Assembly (NCBI GenBank): GCA_016792845.1 | Contig: JAEUKH010000001.1 | Coordinates: forward strand, 1 to 64,000 | DNA: 64,000 nt | Direction of reading: 5' to 3' | Origin: Myxococcales bacterium | GTDB lineage: Bacteria > Myxococcota_A > Polyangia > Polyangiales > Ga0077539 | Part shown: piece after piece, positions 57,232-64,000 of the stretch | How positions within the stretch are numbered: position 1 is the stretch's first letter | Layout: every line of letters starts with the position of its first letter | Position numbers and translations under genes: made by a program | The notes under the pieces: model-generated | Seen by the model: only the letters and a program-made list of their open reading frames with translations | Told to the model about the DNA's origin: nothing | Databases searched by the model: none

Positions 57232-58397
57232 ACGCCGATGCCGCACGCGACCTGCGCGAACGCCTGACCGACCCCCGCGAGCTTTGCTCGGCCCTCGGCC
57301 TGATCGAGGGCCCCCGCGGCCGCCACTGGACCACGCAGCCTGGTGGCGGCGTCATGGTCCGCTGCCCGTGGCACGCCGAGCGCTCGCCGAGCTGCTCAGT
57401 GCGCCGCGGCGACGGCGGCTTCGTGGTGGCGAAGTGCTTCGCATGCTCGGCGAGCGGAGACGTCCTCGGCCTGGTCGCAGCTGTGTACGGCCTCGACGTG
57501 GAGCGGGACTACCCGGAGGTGCTGCGCGAGGCCGCTCACCTCGCGGGCTTCTCCCTCGACGACGAGCGCCCACGCGTCCTCCCGCCGCGGCCGCCACCAC
57601 CACCCGAGCCTGAGCCCCTCGACGACGCGACCTTCGCCACGCTCGCCCGCTACATCCTCGCGGCCTGTCCCCTCCAGGGCGAGCCCGACGTCGCGCGATA
57701 CCTCAACTCGCGGCGCCTCGGGCGACTCGCGCTCGCTGAGGGCTGGGGAGCCCTGCCGGGAGACCGGGTCCGACTCGATCAGCTCACCCTCGATTGCATC
57801 GCGCTCGTGGGCCGCGATGCATGGCGCCGCTCAGGCTTGGCGGTGCGCGAGGGCAAGCACCAGGACCGCATGGTATGGGGCCAGCACCGTCTCATCATCC
57901 CGTGGCGTGGGCCCGGGCTCGACGGGGCGGTGCTCACCCTCCAGCGTCGCACGCTCGGGCCGCCACCGGAGGGTGTGGGGAAATACATCTTTGCGTCGGG
58001 CCGCCCTCCGCGGTTCCCCTACGGCATCGATCTCTTCGCCGAGGAGGAGGATCACGAGGCCCCGGTGGTGTGGGTGGAGGGCGCCATCGACGCCCTCGCG
58101 CTGAGGGCCCTCTGCCGGTCGCGGCGGGTGCCCGCGCAGGTGCTGGGGCTGCCGGGTATCTCGGCCTGGTCGCGTCACGGCGACCTGTGGGCGCAGTACG
58201 CTCGCAGGCGCAGGGTCGCGCTAGGGCTCGACCTCGAGCTCCGAGGGCAGGCTGCCGAGGCGGTGGACAAGGCCCTCACGCGGATGGGCGAGACGCTCGG
58301 CGCCGTCGCCACGCGCATCGATCGCTGGCGCCCCGTTGGGCACCACGACTGGGCCGAGGTGTGGGCGGCTGAGCGCTCGAAAGGCCAGGCCGCGTGA
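57228..58397 (+). CDS. CHC2 zinc-finger/toprim DNA primase
   Basis: The 389-aa protein has the zinc site C46-x2-H49 with C70-x2-C73 (CPWHAERS, KCFACSASGD), and a toprim-like segment VVWVEGAIDALAL near 280. The acidic Asp residues of toprim follow (GLDLELRG). It primes phage DNA synthesis. It lies between the helicase and the DUF3987 gene. Confidence 0.85.
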   Translation: MNADAARDLRERLTDPRELCSALGLIEGPRGRHWTTQPGGGVMVRCPWHAERSPSCSVRRGDGGFVVAKCFACSASGDVLGLVAAVYGLDVERDYPEVLREAAHLAGFSLDDERPRVLPPRPPPPPEPEPLDDATFATLARYILAACPLQGEPDVARYLNSRRLGRLALAEGWGALPGDRVRLDQLTLDCIALVGRDAWRRSGLAVREGKHQDRMVWGQHRLIIPWRGPGLDGAVLTLQRRTLGPPPEGVGKYIFASGRPPRFPYGIDLFAEEEDHEAPVVWVEGAIDALALRALCRSRRVPAQVLGLPGISAWSRHGDLWAQYARRRRVALGLDLELRGQAAEAVDKALTRMGETLGAVATRIDRWRPVGHHDWAEVWAAERSKGQAA

Positions 58398-58609
58398 TGC
58401 CGCTCTCCATGCACTTGATGGGCAAGCTGTTGGAGCTTTCGTACGGCGTCCTTTCGCGACGCTTCGTCACCCAGGGCGACCGTCTCTGCCGAGAGGGGCT
58501 CGCTGAGCAGGACGTCGTAACCCAGTGCTATCGCATCACGAACAAGGGGCGTGAGGTGCTCAAAGAGTGGCGCGAGCGCACACGCACGCGCGATGGGAGT
58601 CCCTCTTGA
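58397..58609 (+). CDS. Small winged-helix-like phage protein, 70 aa
   Basis: ATG 58397 overlaps the primase stop (TGATG). The sequence QCYRITNKGREVLKEWRER looks like the wing of a MarR/PadR-type domain. Function unknown. Its stop overlaps the TTG of the next gene. Confidence 0.6.
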   Translation: MPLSMHLMGKLLELSYGVLSRRFVTQGDRLCREGLAEQDVVTQCYRITNKGREVLKEWRERTRTRDGSPS

Positions 58610-60612
58610 CCGCCGATTTCGCAGCCATCGAAGAGGGCATTGAGCTCTCCGAGCGACGCAGCTCGAACGTCGTCGTGCTCGAATCCCCTCAGCACCGCCT
58701 TGAGCGCGTGGTGCTCGCGTCGATCGCCCACCATGGCCTCGACGCGGCCGCGGAGCTCAATGAGCTGGAAGGCGAGGACTTCACGAGCCCGCGCCACCGC
58801 GCGCAGCTCGCGGGCATCACCGACCTCCTGGAGCAGGGCGAGCGGGTGACGGTCGCGTCGCTCGGGGTCGTCCTCGAGCAGCTCGGCCACCCGCTGACGT
58901 TCCGCGCTGCCCCGCTGCTCGACGCGCTCCTGGCCCAGGTCGAACCGCTCGACGCGCTGCGGGGGCTGGTCGCTCAGCTGAAGGAAACGCGAGCCCGCGC
59001 CACCGCGCGCAGCGGGCTCGCCCGGGCCCAGGCGGATCTTCAGTCATCGGCGCCGTCGGCTGCGGCGGTGACCGAACAGCTCCTTCAGATGGCGGCGTCC
59101 ACTCAGGATGCGAGTCGCTGGCCTGACCCGGTGCCTCTCGGCGCAGGCCTTGCCCCGGCGTGGCCGAAGGGCATCCTGCGCGGGCCGCTCGCGTCGCTCG
59201 TCGAGGCGCTGGCCGAGAGCTACCAGGTGCCAGTCGATCTCCCCGCGATGATGGGGCTCGGGGTGATCTCCGCGTGCATCGGCGGGCGCTTTCAGGTGTC
59301 CATCCGTCGAGGGTGGCGCGAGCCCACCAACGTCTTTCTCGCGATCGCGATGCCGCCCGCGTCGAGGAAGAGCGGTATCGCCCGGGCGCTCACCAAGCCG
59401 CTCGTGGACTGGGAGCGACGGCTCTCCGCGCAGGTCGCCAACCAGGTGCACGAGACCGCTTCGGCACTGCGTGTCGCCGAGAAGGAACTCGCCCGCTACG
59501 AGGACGCGGTAGCCCGCGCGAAAAGCGAGGGCGAACGCGAGGACGCCAACCTTCGCCGCGAGTCAGCGGTGACCGCGTTGGCGACGGCGCAGCAGTGCCT
59601 CGTGCGGTCACCTCGGCTCATCACCGACGACGCCACACCCGAGGCGCTCACGTCACTCCTCGCTGAGCATGGCGGACGCTTCGCACTGATCAGCGCCGAG
59701 GGTGGGGGCATCTTCGACATGATGGCCGGCGGACGCTACGCCTCCGTCCCCAACCTCGATGTCTACCTGAAGGGGCACGCGTGCGACCCCATTCGCGTTG
59801 ATCGCAAGGGGCGGCCCGCGGAGTTCATCCGCGACCCCGCGCTGACCGTCGCCGTCGCCACCCAGCCGGACACCCTGCGCGTGTTCGCGAGCCGTCCCGA
59901 GCTCCGCGGCCGCGGCCTCCCCGCGCGCTTCCTCTACAGCGTGCCGCTCTCCAACGTCGGCCACCGCTCCGTCGAGCCTGAGCTCAGCGACCCGGTGATC
60001 TACCACGAGTGGTCTCAGCTCGTGCGCGACCTACTCGGGCACCCGCCGAGCGTGGACGAGGAGGGCCACACGAGACCCCACCGCATCGAGCTCGACGAGG
60101 ACGCCCAGGCTCACCTCACCGAGTGGGCCCGTGAGGTGGAGGAGCGGCTCCGCGATCGTGGTGACCTGGCTGTTGTCGCTGACTGGGGTGGCAAGCTCGT
60201 GGGCGCCACCGTGCGCGTCGCAGGCCTCCTCCACGCGGCCGAGCACAGCCTCACGCTCTGCGACGCGCCCATCGACGGCGACACGATGGAGCGCGCCATC
60301 TTCCTGGCGAAGGAGTACCTCGTGCCGCACGCGGTGCTGGCCTTCGAGGCAATGGGCGAGACACCCGCGATTGCCAACGGTCGCAAACTGCTCGCGTGGG
60401 CGGCTCGCACGAAGACGGCCAGCGTTGGCCCTCGCGACGTGCTCAAGGCATTCGGGGGGCGGGGTGACCGTAAGGGCACCATCGACCCGATCATCGACGT
60501 GCTCAAAGCTCACGGCTGGGTGCGTGAACAGGAGTCACAAAAGGCTGCTGGGCGCGGGCGTCCCGCCGAGCGCTGGACTATTCACCCGAGCGTTTTCAGG
60601 GGGGCTCTGTGA
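58606..60612 (+). CDS. DUF3987 phage replication protein
   Basis: The 668-aa protein has an N-terminal DnaB-N-like helical part, then the DUF3987 region with AMPPASRKSGIARALT (Walker A-like PxSRKS) near 248-262 and VADWGGKLVGATVRVAGLLH near 525. Family members are helicase-like replication proteins of phages. TTG 58606 overlaps the preceding stop and has GGGAG upstream; the GTG at 58567 is the alternative. Confidence 0.8.
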   Translation: MTADFAAIEEGIELSERRSSNVVVLESPQHRLERVVLASIAHHGLDAAAELNELEGEDFTSPRHRAQLAGITDLLEQGERVTVASLGVVLEQLGHPLTFRAAPLLDALLAQVEPLDALRGLVAQLKETRARATARSGLARAQADLQSSAPSAAAVTEQLLQMAASTQDASRWPDPVPLGAGLAPAWPKGILRGPLASLVEALAESYQVPVDLPAMMGLGVISACIGGRFQVSIRRGWREPTNVFLAIAMPPASRKSGIARALTKPLVDWERRLSAQVANQVHETASALRVAEKELARYEDAVARAKSEGEREDANLRRESAVTALATAQQCLVRSPRLITDDATPEALTSLLAEHGGRFALISAEGGGIFDMMAGGRYASVPNLDVYLKGHACDPIRVDRKGRPAEFIRDPALTVAVATQPDTLRVFASRPELRGRGLPARFLYSVPLSNVGHRSVEPELSDPVIYHEWSQLVRDLLGHPPSVDEEGHTRPHRIELDEDAQAHLTEWAREVEERLRDRGDLAVVADWGGKLVGATVRVAGLLHAAEHSLTLCDAPIDGDTMERAIFLAKEYLVPHAVLAFEAMGETPAIANGRKLLAWAARTKTASVGPRDVLKAFGGRGDRKGTIDPIIDVLKAHGWVREQESQKAAGRGRPAERWTIHPSVFRGAL

Positions 60613-60614
60613 TC

Positions 60615-60857
60615 TGCCATCATCCGCCATCATCTGCCATCAAGGGTGATGGCTGTAAAAGTCGAGTCCCCGCCGAGGGTTGGACCCTTCTGCCATCACT
60701 GCCATCACCCACGGGTACATCCCTCTGGGGAGGGAATAGAGATGCTCTATACCAATACAGCTATGGTATATATTCTGATGGCAATATTCATATTCCCTCG
60801 CTGCTGAAAGCGTTTTGGTTGCCATCACCTTTGATGGCGAATGATGGCAGTGATGGC
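60615..60857. repeat. Array of 11 GCCATCA/TGATGGC repeats round an AT-rich core, likely phage origin
   Basis: GCCATCA starts at 60616, 60626, 60636, 60692, 60701 and 60821; its complement TGATGGC at 60647, 60776, 60832, 60842 and 60851. The first three are exactly 10 bp apart (one helical turn). In the middle, 60731-60797 is markedly AT-rich, with the inverted repeat TATACCA (60748-60754)/TGGTATA (60764-60770). Iterons flanking a melting region next to helicase and primase genes is the layout of a replication origin. A short open frame (60609-60878) covers the same bases but has poor codon bias. Confidence 0.75.
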
Positions 60858-60874
60858 AGAAGTCGGGGGACGCC

Positions 60875-61414
60875 ATGAAGGCCCCAGGTGGAGCCGTCAT
60901 CGGCGGGGTGTTTGTCCCTGACCACCTCCTGCAACTGCCGCAGAACGCGCACCTGCTCAAGCTCGCTGGAAGGCCCACAGCAGCGCCAAAGCAGCGGCGC
61001 ACGGTAGCCCTTTCGAGGCGATCGGAGGGCGACGTCGTTGTCATCGGACTGAAGGGCTTGCAGCTCGTATCGGAGCTCAATGCGCGGGAGCACCACCACG
61101 CGAAGGCGAGGCGAGCCGCCTACCAGCGTCAGCTCATCTCGGCGGCTCTGCTGGGCGAGATGGTGCCGGCGCTTCCTCTCGTGGTGTCGATCGTCAGGAG
61201 CGGGCCCAGGCTGCTCGACGACGATAACCTGGCAGGGAGCGCGAAGCACCTTCGCGATGGCGTCGCAGCGTGGGCGGGCGTCGACGACAGCCCTACCTCG
61301 CCGGTGACGTGGCGGTACGGGCAGGTGCGGGGCGGCTATGCGGTGACGATCGAGATCCGTCCGGGCGCTCCCGGGCGTTCCCGGGCGTTCCTGGGGGGGG
61401 GAGGTGAGCGATGA
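60875..61414 (+). CDS. RusA-like Holliday junction resolvase
   Basis: The 179-aa protein has the RusA core RSGPRLLDDDNLAGSAKHLRD with its acidic metal ligands, followed by DDSPTSPVTWRYGQV. RusA resolves four-way DNA junctions in phage recombination. The end of the gene carries a short repeat (CGGGCGTTCC) and a run of nine G bases, which sits in the ribosome site of the next gene. Confidence 0.75.
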   Translation: MKAPGGAVIGGVFVPDHLLQLPQNAHLLKLAGRPTAAPKQRRTVALSRRSEGDVVVIGLKGLQLVSELNAREHHHAKARRAAYQRQLISAALLGEMVPALPLVVSIVRSGPRLLDDDNLAGSAKHLRDGVAAWAGVDDSPTSPVTWRYGQVRGGYAVTIEIRPGAPGRSRAFLGGGGER

Positions 61415-62169
61415 CCGGGCTTCCCTGTGACCTGTGCGTCGAGGCCCGCGCGTCAAGCGCCCGCGGCGGCGTCGTCGAGTGCGCGTGCGGCGAGGTGTAC
61501 GAGCGCGGCCGGTGGGTCGCCCTCAGGCCACTCGCACACGCCCTGGTGCGGGTCACCGCGGCAGGGGCGCAGCTGGTGTTTCATGCGCCCACCGAGCCCA
61601 CCGAGCCCACCGAGCCACCACGTCGGCCTCCGCAGCGGCTCTTGTCGGGTGTGGTCGAGGGGCAGGAGGTGGTGCAGGTGCGGCAGCTGCTGTGCGAGCT
61701 CCGGCCCAGCCGCAGCGGCCCGATGGGGTGGGCCCCTGACGGTCACCCGCCGCCCGAACCGCCGACCACCATCGTCGCACCAGGCTGCGCGCCCCGGCTG
61801 GTGGTGGGGCCGCTGGTGCGTGTGGCGATGCGGGTGCAGTCGTCCGCCCCGCTGCCCACGATTCTGCCCGGGGCCTTCCGCGAGCAGGCGGAGGCGCGGG
61901 CCGTGAGCCCGGCCGAGCGGCGGGCGCTCGCGATCTGGGGCGGCCCTCCTACCGCCGTCGCCACCACGCTTCGGTGGCTGCAACAGCACGGCACCCTCGC
62001 CGCCGGTCTGCCCGCGCTGTACGAGGCTCTGGCGGCTGCGACTGCGACGTCGGCGGCGAGGGGGCAGTGGTCGGCGCTGGAGACCGGGACGCGGCGCACA
62101 GCGCAGCGCGGGTGGGGCCGCGCGCGTGTGGCCGAGGCGATGGCGGCGTGGCGCCGGGAGGCTCCGTGA
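61411..62169 (+). CDS. Phage protein with zinc-ribbon-like N-terminus, 252 aa
   Basis: The N-terminus has CDLC and CACGEVY, a possible zinc knuckle. A TEP-TEP-TEP repeat (9-bp units) follows at about 60-70. The C-terminal part is helical (RALAIWGGPPTAVATTLRWL). No family seen. The ATG overlaps the RusA stop and the stop overlaps the next GTG. Confidence 0.6.
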   Translation: MTGLPCDLCVEARASSARGGVVECACGEVYERGRWVALRPLAHALVRVTAAGAQLVFHAPTEPTEPTEPPRRPPQRLLSGVVEGQEVVQVRQLLCELRPSRSGPMGWAPDGHPPPEPPTTIVAPGCAPRLVVGPLVRVAMRVQSSAPLPTILPGAFREQAEARAVSPAERRALAIWGGPPTAVATTLRWLQQHGTLAAGLPALYEALAAATATSAARGQWSALETGTRRTAQRGWGRARVAEAMAAWRREAP

Positions 62170-62636
62170 TCCTCTTGGTGACCGGCAATCGCGCCCTCGG
62201 CGATCGCCCCGAGGCTGCGCTCTGGGCCCGGCGCCGTCTGGCCGAGGCGATGGCTGATGACCAGGTGACGGCGGTGGTGCACGGCGGTGCGCGTGGGCCC
62301 GACTCGTGGGCGCAAGACCAGGCTAGGGCGATCGGGCTCCGGTGCATCGTCTTCGACGGCACCGGGATGGTGATCGACGACCTCTGCGGGGAGCGCGCGT
62401 GGGACGTGCGCGCCGAGCGCCCAACCCAGGACTCGCGCCCCGTTCAATGGGCCGCGTGGTACTTGCACCGCGACCGGGTGATGGCGCTGTGGGTGGCCCG
62501 CGTAGCGGCTCGTGCGGGGGGTGGCCGGGTGCTCTGCCTCCGCGCCCCATGGAGCCGCACCAACGGTGCGGGCTACACCGCGGACAGGGCCCGCGCGCTG
62601 GGGCTCGACGTGGTCGAGCGGGTCTACCAGTCTTGA
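62166..62636 (+). CDS. SLOG-superfamily protein (DUF2493-like)
   Basis: The 156-aa protein has the nucleotide-binding pattern ILLVTGNRALGDRPEA and VVHGGARGPDSWAQDQA. This is the SLOG/YAcAr fold found in phage and DprA-like proteins. The ligand is unknown. GTG 62166 overlaps the upstream stop. Confidence 0.75.
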   Translation: MILLVTGNRALGDRPEAALWARRRLAEAMADDQVTAVVHGGARGPDSWAQDQARAIGLRCIVFDGTGMVIDDLCGERAWDVRAERPTQDSRPVQWAAWYLHRDRVMALWVARVAARAGGGRVLCLRAPWSRTNGAGYTADRARALGLDVVERVYQS

Positions 62637-62660
62637 CACCGCACCCCATCCGTGGTGAGC

Positions 62661-63074
62661 TCACGGCAACAAAGGCACCTTTAGCAGTGCCACAGGTGCG
62701 TCCAACGGGGAGTCGGGCGCCACACATTGCGGGAAGGGGCGCGGGCCCCGGTCGGCCGCTTGAGGCCGGAGGACGCGGTTCGAGTCCGCGTTCCGCGACC
62801 GCTCCCACCTTCGGCGTGCGATGACGACGACGCCCGAAGGTCGGGGGCTCCCATGCCTCGCTCGGGGTGCTCCCTCGAGGCCGCGACGATCAACAACGCC
62901 CGAGTGTCCGGCGCCCTTCGTGGCGTCGCAGATCGGGCGGCGGGTGTGGCGCCCGTTGCCGTCGCAGCGCAGCACGCCCGTGATGCTCGGGCCGTCACCG
63001 TGGACCTCGCGTCGAGGTCGGTCCGGCCCGGGGACCGTACGGGTGGCCTGTGAGTCGCCACCTGACCCGGGCAC
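62661..63074 (-). CDS. Possible leftward small protein in a gap
   Basis: The only convincing stretch is about 62820-63010, where codons on the minus strand have G/C third positions (SITGVLRCDGNGRH, RRPICDATKGAGHSG). The 445-bp gap 62637-63081 has no convincing gene on the plus strand. Start and end are uncertain, and the end overlaps the tRNA-like sequence. Confidence 0.25.
   Translation of the reverse strand: MPGSGGDSQATRTVPGPDRPRREVHGDGPSITGVLRCDGNGRHTRRPICDATKGAGHSGVVDRRGLEGAPRARHGSPRPSGVVVIARRRWERSRNADSNRVLRPQAADRGPRPFPQCVAPDSPLDAPVALLKVPLLP
62728..62798 (+). other. tRNA-like sequence, degenerate
   Basis: The T-arm is perfect (CGCGG-TTCGAGT-CCGCG) and acceptor arms TGCGGGA/TTCCGCG pair with two wobbles, giving 71 nt ending A-CCG. 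But the anticodon arm has an even loop (CGGCC-GCTTGA-GGCCG), so no 7-nt anticodon loop forms, and the D-arm is not standard. It is therefore a relic or mimic rather than an active tRNA. Confidence 0.35.
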
Positions 63075-63081
63075 CTATCCT

Positions 63082-63324
63082 ATGCGCTCCGCGCGCCCTA
63101 CTCTCACCGTCGCCGATCTCGCGGCTCTCACGGCCACGCCGCCCCGCACTGTGCGCTGGCAGGTCGCCCAGTGGCGTGCGCGCGGGTGGCCCCGCGTCTA
63201 CCAGGCGCAGCGCACCAGTCTCGACGGGCGTCGCCTCGGTGGCGTGCAGTGGGTGATCGACGCGACGGACTACGAAGACCTCTGCAACGGGCGCCTGCGG
63301 CCCGACCTTCCCCGGGCCGCATGA
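63082..63324 (+). CDS. Small phage DNA-binding-like protein, 80 aa
   Basis: ATG 63082; the protein has LTVADLAALTATPPRTVRWQ, an HTH-like start, then VYQAQRTSLDGRRLGGVQW. It precedes the small terminase gene by ATGA overlap and might be an accessory packaging or regulatory protein. Family not recognised. Confidence 0.6.
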   Translation: MRSARPTLTVADLAALTATPPRTVRWQVAQWRARGWPRVYQAQRTSLDGRRLGGVQWVIDATDYEDLCNGRLRPDLPRAA

Positions 63325-63767
63325 TCCGCTCCCGTATCCCAGCCCACCTGCACGCGCCGCTGCTCGGCTGGCTCGGCGGTGCGCACGACGACGGGCGACC
63401 CCGCACCCAGCAGGACGGCGCCGCGTGGCTCCTGTCTGAGCACGGTGTGCGGGTGTCGCGCATGGCCGTGACCCGACTGGTGGCGGCGCGGCACGAGCGG
63501 GGCGAGGCCCTGGTGGTGGAGGCCCTGCGCGAGGAGCTGCGCGACGCGGTGCGCCCTGCGCTGATCCGCGTACGTCGGGCGTCGAAGGCCCTCGACGCGG
63601 CCCTTGCTGGCAAGACCGACATCAAGACCCTCGCGGTGGCGACCCGGGCGCAGGTCGAAGCGCTCGAGGCCCTCGCGAAGCTGGCCGGGGTGGCAGCGCC
63701 CGTGGCGGTGGACCTGACCTCGGGCGGCCAGACCCTCCGTGTCTACCTCCCCGACGAAGAGCCCTGA
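63321..63767 (+). CDS. Probable small terminase subunit
   Basis: The 148-aa protein has an HTH near the start (RTQQDGAAWLLSEHGVRVSR), then long helices (EALREELRDAVRPALIRV), the usual layout of small terminases that bind pac/cos DNA. It lies directly before the large subunit, overlapping it by 29 nt. The assignment is by position and fold. Confidence 0.65.
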   Translation: MIRSRIPAHLHAPLLGWLGGAHDDGRPRTQQDGAAWLLSEHGVRVSRMAVTRLVAARHERGEALVVEALREELRDAVRPALIRVRRASKALDAALAGKTDIKTLAVATRAQVEALEALAKLAGVAAPVAVDLTSGGQTLRVYLPDEEP

Positions 63768-64000
63768 GTGGCGCCCCCTCGCGGCACAGCGCGCGGCCCT
63801 GGCCTGCGGTGCGTACGAGCTCCTCTACGGCGGCGCTGCGGGAGGCGGCAAGAGCGACTACCTCCTCGTCGCGCCTCTGCGGTGGGTGCACCTCCCGGCA
63901 TCCCGAGCGATCCTCTTTCGACGCAGCTTCCCGGAGCTTGAGCGCACCCTCATTGCGCGCTCGCACACGCTCTACCGCCCCCTCGGCGCGTCCTACCACG
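63739..64000 (+). CDS. Large terminase subunit, 5' part (cut by window end)
   Basis: GTG 63739 begins MSTSPTKSPEWRPLAAQ; residues about 30-38 are GGAAGGGKS, the Walker A of a packaging ATPase, followed by RAILFRRSFPELERTL. Only 87 residues are inside the window; the nuclease domain is beyond the edge. It overlaps the small subunit gene. Confidence 0.85.
   Translation, partial: MSTSPTKSPEWRPLAAQRAALACGAYELLYGGAAGGGKSDYLLVAPLRWVHLPASRAILFRRSFPELERTLIARSHTLYRPLGASYH

Noticed and set aside
60609..60878. 89-aa frame over the repeat array
   Set aside because: Poor codon bias and made of the repeats themselves; the array is better read as DNA sites.
62728..62798. Functional phage tRNA
   Set aside because: No 7-nt anticodon loop can form, so it is listed only as tRNA-like.

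Overview
The window is very GC-rich DNA with GC-biased third codon positions. It encodes many short lipoproteins, thrombospondin-type and Cys-rich surface proteins, a six-subunit Alternative Complex III, and a multidomain ether-lipid (ElbD-like) enzyme. Together these point to a myxobacterium (Myxococcota, former Deltaproteobacteria). A Polyangia/Sandaracinaceae-type relative is a guess; nothing here fixes the genus.

Bases 1-46.9 kb are chromosomal. From the left: a tiny zinc-ribbon protein; a two-gene unit for an ATP-driven radical-type activase (two fused BcrA/BadF-type domains plus a DUF2229-like part) and a 2-hydroxyacyl-CoA dehydratase-like partner, preceded by two TGACA-N4-TGTCA palindromes; two membrane proteins and a large VWA/calcium-repeat lipoprotein; a leftward four-gene unit resembling the myxobacterial ether-lipid locus (HAD phosphatase, LarA-like protein, ElbD-like fusion, NAD(P)-dependent epimerase); and a Cys-repeat lipoprotein. 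From 21 to 34.5 kb runs one long rightward respiratory cluster, actABCDEF, a small membrane protein, SCO, then coxBACD (A2-type caa3 oxidase). Most of the act genes overlap by 4 nt. It sends electrons from quinol through ACIII to cytochrome c oxidase and is closed by a hairpin with a pyrimidine-rich tail. Then come a lipoprotein and a leftward unit (UspA, PH-domain protein, lipoprotein, nicotinate phosphoribosyltransferase, amidase, thioredoxin-like/di-haem peroxidase fusion), the large NAD-glutamate dehydrogenase, a Bcp peroxiredoxin and a radical SAM protein.

At 46931-47003 lies tRNA-Arg(CCU). Its 3' end is the left edge of a prophage that runs off the right end of the window. The phage tyrosine integrase reads leftward into the tRNA. 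Leftward early genes (47-52.9 kb) encode a sigma-region-4-like regulator, a ParB-like domain, a possible single-strand annealing protein and small proteins. A CI-like repressor with an ImmA-type metalloprotease sits opposite a Cro-like gene. Matching TATGC-based operator sequences lie at both divergent control regions. The rightward genes encode a DEAD-type helicase, CHC2/toprim primase, DUF3987 helicase-like protein, an array of 11 GCCATCA repeats round an AT-rich core (likely origin), a RusA-like resolvase, a SLOG-type protein, a degenerate tRNA-like sequence, and the small and large terminase subunits; the large one is cut by the window end.

The items most worth a second look are the activase pair with its operators, the ElbD-like locus, the 17-residue insertion in the CuA loop of CoxB, the phage origin-like repeat array, and the shared phage operators.
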